Below are positions 8,411 through 17,210 of a stretch of 64,000 nucleotides of DNA, one piece after another. The stretch covers positions 16,735 through 80,734 of the forward strand of contig NZ_BLAD01000057.1 in NCBI RefSeq assembly GCF_009687845.1, given 5' to 3'. Every line of letters starts with the position of its first letter. Positions within the stretch are counted from its first letter, which is position 1. This DNA is from Acrocarpospora corrugata (GTDB lineage Bacteria; Actinomycetota; Actinomycetes; Streptosporangiales; Streptosporangiaceae). The notes under the pieces were generated by a model. The model worked only from the letters and a program-made list of their open reading frames with translations. It made no database searches and had not been told where the DNA came from. Both the position numbers and the translations under genes were made by a program.

Positions 8411-10186
8411 TCAGCGGGCGCGGGCCTGGCGGCCGGGGTACTCGCGGACCACCACGTCCCTGGGCGTGATCCGCAGCACGTCGTGGTCCGCGATCGCCAC
8501 CCCGCGCACCTCCGCCCAGAACCGCGGGTCGCCGACGAAGATGGCCACCCGCGGGTCGCGCTCCACCGCCTCCCACGACTCCTCGCCCGCGATCACCCGC
8601 AGCTCGCCCGATCGGCTCACCGACGTCACCGCGCTCACCGCGATCGACCGGGGGCCGTCCGGGGCCATGTAGGAGAGCACCACGCTGCGCGAGAAGGTGA
8701 CCGCGTGCCGGACCTCGTCGGTGAGGTCGGAGGACGGGCTGGTGTCCCCGGTCGGCAGCTCGACCCGGGTCAGCGCGGACCGCCACGGCCCTGGCGTGTT
8801 CCGGAACCTGGCCCGGACCGCCCGCGCGCAGAACGCCACCGCCACGGCCAGCAGGGCCAGCCACGCCCCCTGCCAGGCCCGCTCCAGCTCCGGTACGACA
8901 CCCGCCGCCGTCAGCGAGATCGCCGACGCCACCAGGAACCCCAGCGCCCCGACCAGCCACCGGTCCCGCCGCACCACCCCGCGCAGATTGGCCTTGCGGC
9001 CGACCAGGACCATGGCCACCGGCACGGCCAGCGCCGCCAGCGCGATCCGCGGCACCGGCAGCACCGACAGCACGAGCAGCCCCCACCAGGCCCGCCCGGC
9101 GACGATCCACAGCGCCACGTCCATGTTCCGCCGGGCCACCCGCGCGCCGGACGCCCGCGCGAACTCGGCCAGCGCCTGCACCGGCCGCCCCCGCCAGGCC
9201 TCCACCAGCAGCCACAGCAGCGCCACGCCGACGGGGTTGAACACGACCAGGCCGAGCGCCCCCGACCAGGCCCAGTCGACCGTGTCCGGCTCCGGCAGGG
9301 TGGCCAGGCCGATCAGGTATCCGGCGATGACGAAGACGGTGACCGAGACCGCCACGCTCAGCCACAGGTCCCGGCCGAGCATGGCGGGCACGTGCGACCA
9401 GATCCCGACCTTCCCGGCCTGCCGGAGCGTCACCGCGAGCACCAGGCCCAGCACCAGCGCCCCGCCGATCTGCGCCTGCAGGTGCAGGCCGAACCCGAAC
9501 GCGGCCACCACGACCGCCACCAGCGCGACCGCCAGCAGCCCGCGCACCTGCCAGGACCAGACCACCAGCGCCTCGCGCGCCCGCGTGGTCTCGGCCGGAT
9601 CGGCCTCCCAGGCCGGATCGTGGTGCCGGCCGGGCGGCTCCCAGCCGAGCAGGGTGAGTCCCAGGTTCACCCGGGCCCCGAGATGGTCGCGATCGCGGCG
9701 CAGCACCGCCCGGTAGGCCGCCGCCGCGCGCCGGTGGTCGCCCCGGTCCAGCGCCAGATCCCCCGACAGCGCGTGCGGGCCGGGCTCCTCGGGGGCGTAT
9801 CGGACGGACTTCTGGGCTTCCGCCCACGCCTCGCGCCAGCGGCCGGGAACCCGCCGCAGCGCGCCCGCCAGGCGCAGCCGCGCGGCCCAGGAGCCAGGCG
9901 CCAGCCTGACCGCCTCCTGGGCCGCGTCCACTGCCTCGGAATCGCGGCCCAGGCGCTCCAGGGCGAGGCTCGCCAGGCGATGCCCCCACTCGCCGTGCGG
10001 TTCACGGTCCACCGCCTGACGAGCGGCCTCTAGTGCCGCCTCCGGTTGGTCGCGGCCGAGCCTGGTAGCCGCAACCGCGCACCACGCCCGAGGGTCGGCA
10101 CGGTCGTTCGGGGCCGAGTCCTCGGAACCGGTTTCGCGCCGGGCACGCGCGGATGACTCCTCGGCATCGTTCCCCACCCAACGCAT
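8411..10186 (-). CDS. TPR - multi-TM - PNPOx-like split-barrel fusion protein
   Basis: I do not recognise a named family for this 591-residue protein. Residues about 30-165 contain TPR-like helical repeats (EAALEAARQAVDREP, EAVDAAQEAVRLAPG, AAAAYRAVLRRDRDH). Residues about 195-440 hold roughly eight hydrophobic segments, so this part is an integral membrane domain. The last 110 residues (from DEVRHAVTFSRSVVLSYM to GDPRFWAEVRGVA) resemble a pyridoxamine-5'-phosphate-oxidase/flavin-reductase-like split barrel. These are common in actinobacteria as F420- or flavin-binding proteins. The ATG at 10186 has GGGCGGCGGATC before it. TPR interaction, membrane anchoring and a putative cofactor domain together suggest a membrane-bound scaffold or redox protein, but function is unknown. 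It converges without a gap on the GH1 gene. Confidence 0.75.
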   Translation of the reverse strand: MRWVGNDAEESSARARRETGSEDSAPNDRADPRAWCAVAATRLGRDQPEAALEAARQAVDREPHGEWGHRLASLALERLGRDSEAVDAAQEAVRLAPGSWAARLRLAGALRRVPGRWREAWAEAQKSVRYAPEEPGPHALSGDLALDRGDHRRAAAAYRAVLRRDRDHLGARVNLGLTLLGWEPPGRHHDPAWEADPAETTRAREALVVWSWQVRGLLAVALVAVVVAAFGFGLHLQAQIGGALVLGLVLAVTLRQAGKVGIWSHVPAMLGRDLWLSVAVSVTVFVIAGYLIGLATLPEPDTVDWAWSGALGLVVFNPVGVALLWLLVEAWRGRPVQALAEFARASGARVARRNMDVALWIVAGRAWWGLLVLSVLPVPRIALAALAVPVAMVLVGRKANLRGVVRRDRWLVGALGFLVASAISLTAAGVVPELERAWQGAWLALLAVAVAFCARAVRARFRNTPGPWRSALTRVELPTGDTSPSSDLTDEVRHAVTFSRSVVLSYMAPDGPRSIAVSAVTSVSRSGELRVIAGEESWEAVERDPRVAIFVGDPRFWAEVRGVAIADHDVLRITPRDVVVREYPGRQARAR

Positions 10187-10229
10187 GATCCGCCGCCCGT
10201 CCTTGATTGCCTAGGTGTCGGACATATAC

Positions 10230-11267
10230 CTATATCTCTCTAGAGAGGTTGTCAGCAGTCAAGCGCGGCGCGAGCCATTTCACGGCAAGTACGTACCGGT
10301 GTTCAAGATTGCTGTGCGTGCCGTCGAAGAGTTCGTGGCGCACGCGGTCGGCGGGGACTCCGGCGGTTAGTACGGCGTCGTGGAACGCGGCAGCGGCGAG
10401 GTCGAGGAAGTATTCGTCGCTTTTGCCAGCGTCTATCCAGATTGAGTGGAGGGTGCGGAGGGCTTCGGGGCGCTTGGTGGCCATCACTACGGGGTCATAT
10501 TCCAGCCATCTGTCCCAGGTTTCCGGAATTAGGTGGCCGTTGGCGTCGAAGGGTATGTCAACCGTTCCGTCCGGGTTCGAGGAGTAGGAGGCGGCGTTGC
10601 CGTACAGGAGGATCAGGTCGCTGCCGGGGCATCGGCCGCCGGTGGCGAAGAAGCGGTCCAGGTAGCGCTGCCAGGAGCCGCCGTACTCGTCCCGCAGGGT
10701 GCGGGCGGCCGGGGGGAACTCGCGCAGGTAGAGGACGTCGAAGAGGGCGTCGCCCGCGTGGGTGGCGAGGGCTCCGAACAGGTCGGGGCGGAGCATGGGG
10801 GTGATCATCGCGCCGTAGCCGCCGCTGGATTTGCCGGTGATGGCGCGGTGTTCCCTGGCGGCGAGGGTCCGGTAGCGGGCGTCCACGAACGGGACTATCT
10901 CGTCGCACAGGTAGGAGTGGTAGCGGCCGTGGCCGGGGGAGTCGACGAACTGGCTGCCGCCCAGCCTGGTCCAGGCGTCCACGAAGACGACGAGCGCGGG
11001 CGGGGTGTCCCCGGCGGCGAACAGTTCGTCCAGGAGTTCGGGGTAGGTGCGCCGCCATGGCGAGCGGTTGCCCCACATCGTCACCTGGCCGGAGTACCCC
11101 TGGATCACGTAGATCACCGGGTAGCGGGCGGCGGTGTCGTCGTAGCCCGGCGGCAGGTAGATCCAGAGTGGCCGTTCGTGCGGGTCGCCGAGGGCATTGC
11201 CGCGCAGCAGTGCGCTGACGACCGTGACCTTCTCCAGGCGTCCGGACATTTCAGGACTCCAAGGCAT
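10230..11267 (-). CDS. Esterase, enterochelin-esterase/esterase D type alpha/beta hydrolase
   Basis: This 345-residue alpha/beta hydrolase has the N-terminal pattern LWIYLPPGYD...RYPVIYVIQGY and the nucleophile elbow GKSSGGYGA (second Ser of GxSxG). The acid is probably in the region of WIDAGKSDE and the His in DGTHSN. This is the architecture of the putative-esterase (Esterase D, Fes-like) family, which cleaves small esters or trilactones. The start at 11267 (second of two adjacent ATGs) is chosen because GTGAGG is five bases upstream; the frame could extend to 11375. No signal peptide is evident. No siderophore genes are nearby, so the substrate is open. The coding sequence near the C-terminus is less GC-biased than its neighbours and ends in a CTCTCTAGAGAG palindrome. 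Confidence 0.85.
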   Translation of the reverse strand: MPWSPEMSGRLEKVTVVSALLRGNALGDPHERPLWIYLPPGYDDTAARYPVIYVIQGYSGQVTMWGNRSPWRRTYPELLDELFAAGDTPPALVVFVDAWTRLGGSQFVDSPGHGRYHSYLCDEIVPFVDARYRTLAAREHRAITGKSSGGYGAMITPMLRPDLFGALATHAGDALFDVLYLREFPPAARTLRDEYGGSWQRYLDRFFATGGRCPGSDLILLYGNAASYSSNPDGTVDIPFDANGHLIPETWDRWLEYDPVVMATKRPEALRTLHSIWIDAGKSDEYFLDLAAAAFHDAVLTAGVPADRVRHELFDGTHSNLEHRYVLAVKWLAPRLTADNLSREI

Positions 11268-11434
11268 CATGGCCTCACGATATGTGACTACTAGTGCGTG
11301 AAATGGGTGCCTTGACTGTTTGCCGGAACGCCTGAGGATCCTTCGGCTTTCACCTAAGCTGCCACGCATGTCCATCCGGGCCCTGACCCCCTGAGCGAGC
11401 GATGACCATTCTGGGGGGCGAACCTGGAGGAGCC

Positions 11435-12964
11435 GTGCGGCACGCGAACCGGTGGCCGGTCCTGGCGCTGCTCTGCTTCAGTCTCCTCCTCGTCGCCGTA
11501 GACGCCACCGTGCTGCACATCGCGGTGCCCGCGCTGACCGCCGCGCTGGAGCCGTCCGCGGTCCAGCTGCTGTGGATCATCGACATCTACTCGCTGGTCG
11601 TGGCCCCCCTGCTGGTCACCTTCGGCACCCTCGGCGACCGGTACGGCCGGCGCGGCTTCGTCCTGGGCGGCTACCTCGTGTTCGGCCTGGCCTCGCTGGC
11701 GGCCGCGTTCGCCACCACCCCGCTGGCGCTGATCCTGGCCCGCGCAGGCCTCGGCGTCGGCGGCGCGATGATCATGCCGGCCACCCTGTCGATCATCCGG
11801 CAGGTCTTCACCGACCGCAGGGAACGCGCGATCGCCCTCGGCGTCTGGGGCGCGGTCGCCGCCGGCGGCGCGGCCGTCGGCCCGATCCTCGGCGGGGTCC
11901 TGGTCGAGCACTTCTGGTGGGGCGCCGTCTTCCTGATCAACGTCCCGCTGCTGCTGATCGCCCTCCCGCTGGCGATCCGCCTGCTCCCGCCCACCACCCG
12001 CCACCCACACCCCTGGGACGCACTCAGCGCCGTCCTGTCGGTGGCCGGCATCCTCGCCCTCGCCTTCGGTCTCAAGGAGGCCGGGTACGGTCACACGATC
12101 GGGCGCGGCCCCGCCGTGCTGGTCTTCGCGCTGGGCGTCGCCCTGCTGGTCTGGTTCACGGCCCGGCAGCGCCGGCTGGCCACGCCGCTGCTGGACGTGG
12201 CCCTGTTCGCGCAGCGCGGCTTCGCCACCGGCGTCGCCTGCGTGCTGCTGGCCATCTTCGCGCTGGTCGGCCTGGAACTGATGCTGGCCCAGTACCTGCA
12301 ACTGGTGCTCGGCCTGTCCCCGTCAGGGGCGGCGATCAGGATGGTGCCGCTGATGGTGGCCGCCATCGTCGGCGGATTGACGGCGGCCCGGCTGCTGGAC
12401 CGGCTCGGCCTGCGCGCCACCATGAGCGGCGGCCTCGCGCTGACCGCGCTGTCGCTGACGCCGGTGCTGGGCTGGGGGGTCGAGGACCATCCGCTGACGC
12501 TCGCGATGTGCTTCGTCGGGATCGGCTTCGGCGTCGAGGTGGCGCTGCTGGCCGCCTCCGACACGATCATGGCCTCGGCGCCGGAGTCCAGGGCCGGAAG
12601 CGCCGCCGCCATCGAGGAGACCGCGTACGAGCTCGGCGCGGGTCTCGGCATCGCCGTGCTCGGCACGATCACCACGATCGTCTACGCGCCCGCGCTCGTC
12701 GTCCCGGCCGAACTGGCCGCAGGCCCTGCCGTCCTGGCGCGTGAGTCGCTGGCCGCAGCCGCCCATGTGGCGGAGGAACTGGGCGGTCCGGTGGGCGCTT
12801 CGCTGCTCGCCGGAGCCCGGCTCGCGTTCGTCACGGCGCTGCACTCGACGGTGCTGGTGAGCATCGCGTTCCTGCTGGTCACCGCGGTGGCGGTGGCGGT
12901 GCTGCTGCCCCGGCGGCAGGCGGCTCCGGTGGTGGAGCGGGAGCGCGAACGCGTGGCCGCCTGA
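11435..12964 (+). CDS. MFS drug:H+ antiporter, DHA2 (EmrB/QacA) family
   Basis: This is a 14-TM major facilitator of the DHA2 family that exports drugs or toxic compounds using the proton gradient. The first helix carries the motif LVAVDATVLHIAVPAL, loop 2-3 carries motif A (GTLGDRYGRRG), and further helices extend through a C-terminal VVSIAFLLVTAVAVAVLL-type segment. The protein resembles QacA/SmvA-type pumps. The GTG at 11435 is preferred because GGAGGAG precedes it; an ATG at 11402 in the same frame has no good ribosome site. No regulator lies next to it. The substrate cannot be predicted. Confidence 0.9.
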   Translation: MRHANRWPVLALLCFSLLLVAVDATVLHIAVPALTAALEPSAVQLLWIIDIYSLVVAPLLVTFGTLGDRYGRRGFVLGGYLVFGLASLAAAFATTPLALILARAGLGVGGAMIMPATLSIIRQVFTDRRERAIALGVWGAVAAGGAAVGPILGGVLVEHFWWGAVFLINVPLLLIALPLAIRLLPPTTRHPHPWDALSAVLSVAGILALAFGLKEAGYGHTIGRGPAVLVFALGVALLVWFTARQRRLATPLLDVALFAQRGFATGVACVLLAIFALVGLELMLAQYLQLVLGLSPSGAAIRMVPLMVAAIVGGLTAARLLDRLGLRATMSGGLALTALSLTPVLGWGVEDHPLTLAMCFVGIGFGVEVALLAASDTIMASAPESRAGSAAAIEETAYELGAGLGIAVLGTITTIVYAPALVVPAELAAGPAVLARESLAAAAHVAEELGGPVGASLLAGARLAFVTALHSTVLVSIAFLLVTAVAVAVLLPRRQAAPVVERERERVAA

Positions 12965-13022
12965 CATGACCATGCCTGTTATGGGGAGAAATGCATAGGA
13001 AGCGTCCCCCTAGAGTCCGAGA

Positions 13023-13733
13023 ATGGTTCCCGTGAACAGAACACTCCACGATCTCGCCTCGCTGGCGGCCCGGATGGGCGTCGGCGGTATTTTCTTCGCC
13101 CAGGGCTGGCAGAAACTGGAGGCCGGGCTGATCGAGACCGGCGGGCAGTTCGCCCAGCTGGGCGCCCCCGCGCCACGGCTGTGGGCGGGCGCCACCATGC
13201 TCATCGAGCTGGTCGGCGGCACGCTGCTGATCGCCGGGCTCACCGTCTCCTTCGTCGGCCTGCTGCTGTTCGCCGAGGCGCTCGCGGTCTTCATCCTGAC
13301 CGCGGGCGACACCGGGCTGCCGCTGACCGGCGGCGACATCAACCTCATCGTCGCCCTCGGCGCGGCCTCCGTGCTGCTGGCCGTGAACGGCGGCGGGCGG
13401 CTCTCGGTGGACCACATGGTGGTCATCAAACGCCGGGACGCCGAGGAGGCCGACGACTTCGCGGCCGAGGCGGAGGCCGACGCCGTCATCAACGCGCTGC
13501 GCGAGCCGCGCCCCAAGGCCGAACCCGACCCGAAGGGCCCGGTCACCTTCCCGGCCTCGTCGAGCACCTCCGAGGAGGTCACCGAGGCGCTGCCGAAGCC
13601 GCGCCCGCGGCGGCCCAAGCGGGCCGAGGAGAGCGCGGAGAACAAGTCCGAGGCTCCCGTCGAGGTGGCGAGGTCCGGCGGCGAGTCCGGCGACACGCTG
13701 GTGGCGGGCCGGCGTAGCGGGAAGGCGGACTAG
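13023..13733 (+). CDS. DoxX-family membrane protein with charged C-terminal tail
   Basis: This 236-residue protein starts with a DoxX-type four-helix membrane domain (residues about 8-135: GVGGIFFAQGWQKLEAG, ELVGGTLLIAGLTVSFVGLL). DoxX proteins are associated with quinone- or thiol-linked redox functions at the membrane. Residues about 140-236 form a low-complexity, charged tail rich in E, K, P and R (PKPRPRRPKRAEE), likely cytoplasmic and disordered. There is no clear ribosome site. A TAGAGT -10-like hexamer ends seven bases before the ATG, so the message may be leaderless. The next gene, a 2OG oxygenase, starts six bases after the stop, so the two are probably cotranscribed. Confidence 0.82.
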   Translation: MVPVNRTLHDLASLAARMGVGGIFFAQGWQKLEAGLIETGGQFAQLGAPAPRLWAGATMLIELVGGTLLIAGLTVSFVGLLLFAEALAVFILTAGDTGLPLTGGDINLIVALGAASVLLAVNGGGRLSVDHMVVIKRRDAEEADDFAAEAEADAVINALREPRPKAEPDPKGPVTFPASSSTSEEVTEALPKPRPRRPKRAEESAENKSEAPVEVARSGGESGDTLVAGRRSGKAD

Positions 13734-13739
13734 GCGCGG

Positions 13740-14696
13740 ATGGGCGAACTTCCGGTCATCGACGTCTCGCCGCTGTTCGACGGGCGATCCGCCGACGGGG
13801 CCGCCCGGCAGATCGAGGCGGCCTGTGTGGACAGCGGGTTCTTCTACATCAGTGGGCACGGCGTCCCGGCCGAGCTGATCGCCCGGATGGACGCGGCGGC
13901 ACGGCGGTTCTTCGCGTTGCCCGACGAGGTCAAGATGAAGATCTCGATGGCGCGGGGCGGGCGGGCCTGGCGGGGGTTCTTCCCGGTGGGCGGAGAGCTC
14001 ACCTCGGGGCGGCCCGACCTGAAGGAAGGCATCTATTTCGGCGCGGAGCGGGAGCCGGACGGGCGTCCGCTGAGCGGCCGGAATCTGTTCCCCGACGAGG
14101 TCCCCGAACTCGGGGCGGCGGTGCTGAGCTACCTGCGGGTGATGACCGAGGTGGCGCAGGGGGTGCTGCGCGGAGTCGCGCTGAGCCTGGAGCTGGACGA
14201 GGACTACTTCGCGACCGGGTACACGGCCGATCCGACCATCCTGTTCCGGATATTTCACTATCCGCCCGCCGCGGCTGACGACGGCTGGGGTGTCGGCGAG
14301 CACACTGACTACGGGCTGCTCACCCTGCTTCTTCAGGACGACAACGCGGGGCTCCAGGTGCACACCACGGGCGGCTGGGTGGACGCGCCGCCGATCCCCG
14401 GCACGTTCGTGTGCAACATCGGCGACATGCTCGACAAGCTGACCGGCGGCCACTACCGGTCGACCCCGCACCGGGTGCGCAACGAGAGCGGCCGGGAGCG
14501 GCTGTCCTTCCCGTTCTTCTTTGATCCCGGCTGGGACAGCGAAGTGCCACCCCTGCCCTCCTTGGCCCGGCGAGATGGCGGCAGGGCGCGCTGGGACGGG
14601 CAGGATCTGCGGGCCTTCACCGGCCCATATGGCGACTACCTGCTGGGCAAGGTCGGCAAGGTGTTTCCGCAACTGCGGGCCGACGTACTGGACTGA
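13740..14696 (+). CDS. Isopenicillin-N-synthase-like 2-oxoglutarate/Fe(II) oxygenase
   Basis: This 318-residue non-haem iron oxygenase has an N-terminal DIOX_N domain ([10 protein letters not shown]...[10 protein letters not shown]) and a C-terminal 2OG-Fe(II) domain. The iron ligands are visible: HTDYG (His and Asp) and the distal His in STPHRVRN. The 2-oxoglutarate-binding Arg-x-Ser appears in [10 protein letters not shown]. Relatives hydroxylate, desaturate or oxidise small molecules such as amino acids and hormones. No biosynthetic cluster is adjacent, so the substrate is unknown. It follows the DoxX gene by six bases, suggesting an operon, and a bulged hairpin follows the stop. Confidence 0.92.
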   Translation: MGELPVIDVSPLFDGRSADGAARQIEAACVDSGFFYISGHGVPAELIARMDAAARRFFALPDEVKMKISMARGGRAWRGFFPVGGELTSGRPDLKEGIYFGAEREPDGRPLSGRNLFPDEVPELGAAVLSYLRVMTEVAQGVLRGVALSLELDEDYFATGYTADPTILFRIFHYPPAAADDGWGVGEHTDYGLLTLLLQDDNAGLQVHTTGGWVDAPPIPGTFVCNIGDMLDKLTGGHYRSTPHRVRNESGRERLSFPFFFDPGWDSEVPPLPSLARRDGGRARWDGQDLRAFTGPYGDYLLGKVGKVFPQLRADVLD

Positions 14697-14714
14697 CGTT
14701 TTGCGGGTAGCCGG

Positions 14715-14756
14715 GAAGACGCGCCGAAACTCGCGGGGGCGTCCATTCGGCGCTTC
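14715..14756. terminator. Bulged hairpin after the oxygenase gene
   Basis: GAAG + CGCCGAA (14715-14728, with a 3-base bulge) pairs with TTCGGCGCTTC (14746-14756) around a 17-base loop. It lies between the oxygenase and the AAA+ gene, where a transcription end is expected. A TATAAC -10-like element follows at 14764-14769, which would restart transcription for the AAA+ gene; no convincing -35 was found. Confidence 0.4.
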
Positions 14757-14792
14757 CGTGCGGTATAACCGGGGGCGGACCGGGGAGGCGTG

Positions 14793-17138
14793 ATGCGGGA
14801 GGATGGCCGGGCCCGTCCGACGGGACGCGCGGCAGCACGGGACCTGTTCGAGCAGGTGAGACTTCGCTATTTCCACCTCCCGCCGGTCGCCAGACGGGTG
14901 GTCTTCATCGGCGTGCTGATCGGCGCGCTCATCCTGGCGGTGGCCTTCGGGTGGTCGCTCTGGAGCACTTTCTTCGTCACCGTGGTGCTGCTGGCCTTCA
15001 TCGCGCTGGCGCTGCGCTACCCGCGCGCCGCCGCGACCACGCTGGTGCTGGCCGGGTGGATGGCGATCGCTCCGGTGGCGGGCGGCGCGCTCAGCAACCA
15101 GAGCGCGGGCGGGCCGTACGCGCTGATCATGCTGTTCCTGCTGGGCGTGGTGGTCGCGGCGGCGGCGCATCTGATCCGCTGGGTGCCGCCGTGGCTGACC
15201 GCGCTGTCGGCGCTGGGGCCCGCCGCCGTGGTCAGCTTCGCGCTGTCCGCGATCTCGCTCGCCGCCAGTATCTGGGGGGCGTGGGGGGTGGCGGCGGTCG
15301 CGCTGGTGTTCCGGTTCGTGCAGGCCCGGCGGGTGAAGGCGGAACAGCCCGTTGAGGAAGCGCCGGTGCAGCAGCGGGGGCGGGCCGGAGGATTCCAGCC
15401 CGCGCCGGCCGACCGGGGGCACAAGGCGCCGCCGCCGATCACGGTGGAGCAGGCGCTCGGCGAACTGGAGGGCATGATCGGGCTGGCCCCGGTCAAGGAG
15501 CAGGTGCGGTCGATCGCGGCCTCCATCGAGGCGGCCAGGCTGCGCCGCGAGGCGGGCTACAACACCGAACCGCCGATGCGGCATTTCGTCTTCGTCGGGC
15601 CGCCCGGCACCGGCAAGACCAGCGTGGCGCGCAGCCTCGCCAAGATCTTCTACTCGTTTGGGCTGCTGGAGACGCCGTTCGTGGTCGAGGCCCAGCGCGC
15701 CGACCTGGTCGGCGAGTACCTGGGCGCCACGGCGATCAAGACCAACGAGCTCATCGACCGCGCGCTCGGCGGCGTGCTGTTCGTGGACGAGGCGTACGGG
15801 CTGATCAACTCCGGCGACGGGCAGCCCGACAGATTCGGCCAGGAAGCCGTCCAGACGCTGCTGAAACGGGCCGAGGATGACCGGGACCGGCTCATCATCA
15901 TCCTGGCGGGGTACGAGAAGGAGATGGCCGGATTCCTGGCCTCCAACCCGGGGCTCTCCAGCCGCTTCTCCAGCCGCGTCAGGTTCCCCAGCTACGACGC
16001 CGACGAACTGCTGGCCATCACCGAGACGCTGCAGACCGGGCGCGGCGACCGGCTGGCCCCCGAGGCGCGGCCGGTGCTGCGCGGCCTGTTCGAGGACGTG
16101 CACCGGCGCGGCCTGGTGGACGAGCTGGGCAACGCGCGGTTCGCCCGCAGCGTCGTCGAAGCGGCCGCCCAGGCCAGGGACGTCCGGGTGGTCAGCGCCG
16201 GGGGCGTGCCCAGGGGCGAGGATCTGGTCACCACCACGGCCGCCGACGTGACCAAGGCGTTCAGCGAGATCACCGCCCGGTTCCGCGGCTACCAGGCCAC
16301 GCCGACGCTGGCCGACGCGCTGCACGACCTGGATCGCATGGCCGGGCTCGAACCGGTCAAACGGCAGGTGCACGCGATCACCGCGCAGCTGCGGGTGGCC
16401 CGGATGCGCGAGGAGCAGGGCCTGCCGGTGCAGTCCCAGATGCGGCACTTCGTGTTCGCCGGGCCGCCCGGCACCGGGAAGACGACCGTGGCCAGAATCC
16501 TCGGGCGGATCTTCTCCGCACTCGGGCTGCTGGCCAAGTCGGACGTGGTCGAGGCGTCCCGCGCCGATCTGGTCGGGCAGCATCTGGGCGCCACCGCGAT
16601 CAAGACCAATGAGCTGGTGGACCGCGCGATCGGCGGCGTGCTCTTCGTGGACGAGGCGTACAGCCTGGCCAACACCGGCTACTCCGGCGGTGACGCGTTC
16701 GGCCAGGAGGCCGTGCAGACGCTGCTGAAACGGGCCGAGGACGACCGGGACCGGCTGGTGATCATCCTGGCCGGCTACGAGCGGGAGATGGACGCGTTCC
16801 TGGCCACCAATCCCGGGCTGGCCAGCCGGTTCAACCAGCGGGTGGGGTTCCCGTCCTACTCGCCGGAGGAGCTGGCCGAGATCGCGGCGATGACCGCGGA
16901 GGGCGCGGGCGACCGGTTCGACCCGGCCGCCACCAGGGACCTGGCCGACGTGTTCGCCTGGGTCTGCCAGGAGCGCCTGATCGACGGGCTCGGGAACGGG
17001 CGGTTCGCGCGCTCGCTGTACGAGCGGGCCGCCCTGCGGCGGGACGTCCGGCTGGCGGCGCAGAGCAGCGCCAGCGCCGCCGAACTGGTCACCATCACCA
17101 GCGAGGACGTGCGGTCGGCGGTCGACGAGCTGTCCTGA
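14793..17138 (+). CDS. Membrane-anchored tandem CbxX/CfqX-type AAA+ ATPase
   Basis: The protein has about 780 residues. Residues about 30-175 contain several hydrophobic helices, then a linker, then two homologous AAA+ modules. Module 1 has Walker A GPPGTGKTS (about residue 270) and Walker B GVLFVDEAYGL. Module 2 has GPPGTGKTT (about 560) and GVLFVDEAYSL. Both carry sensor and arginine-finger regions (NPGLSSRF, NPGLASRF). The modules resemble CbxX rubisco-activase-like ATPases and the ATPase domain of EccA of type VII secretion. No other secretion or rubisco genes are near. Both active sites look intact, so it is probably a membrane-tethered remodelling ATPase of unknown client. The ATG at 14793 has GGGGAGG four bases upstream; a GTG at 14790 is the alternative. 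Confidence 0.88.
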   Translation: MREDGRARPTGRAAARDLFEQVRLRYFHLPPVARRVVFIGVLIGALILAVAFGWSLWSTFFVTVVLLAFIALALRYPRAAATTLVLAGWMAIAPVAGGALSNQSAGGPYALIMLFLLGVVVAAAAHLIRWVPPWLTALSALGPAAVVSFALSAISLAASIWGAWGVAAVALVFRFVQARRVKAEQPVEEAPVQQRGRAGGFQPAPADRGHKAPPPITVEQALGELEGMIGLAPVKEQVRSIAASIEAARLRREAGYNTEPPMRHFVFVGPPGTGKTSVARSLAKIFYSFGLLETPFVVEAQRADLVGEYLGATAIKTNELIDRALGGVLFVDEAYGLINSGDGQPDRFGQEAVQTLLKRAEDDRDRLIIILAGYEKEMAGFLASNPGLSSRFSSRVRFPSYDADELLAITETLQTGRGDRLAPEARPVLRGLFEDVHRRGLVDELGNARFARSVVEAAAQARDVRVVSAGGVPRGEDLVTTTAADVTKAFSEITARFRGYQATPTLADALHDLDRMAGLEPVKRQVHAITAQLRVARMREEQGLPVQSQMRHFVFAGPPGTGKTTVARILGRIFSALGLLAKSDVVEASRADLVGQHLGATAIKTNELVDRAIGGVLFVDEAYSLANTGYSGGDAFGQEAVQTLLKRAEDDRDRLVIILAGYEREMDAFLATNPGLASRFNQRVGFPSYSPEELAEIAAMTAEGAGDRFDPAATRDLADVFAWVCQERLIDGLGNGRFARSLYERAALRRDVRLAAQSSASAAELVTITSEDVRSAVDELS

Positions 17139-17210
17139 CCAGAATTTTGCCCGCAGGTGGCGTTAGGCCACCACACCGGATCTCACTATTGATGCCGGGG
17201 GGTGGGCTCG

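Noticed and set aside
10236-10247. CTCTCTAGAGAG palindrome at the esterase end
   Set aside because: It is a 12-bp symmetry overlapping the coding end; it is too short and unlooped to be called a terminator and has no known binding protein.
12879-16583. Very long leftward open frame (over 1200 codons)
   Set aside because: It runs antisense to the DoxX, oxygenase and AAA+ genes, has no domain resemblance and a Gln/Arg/His-rich low-complexity product.
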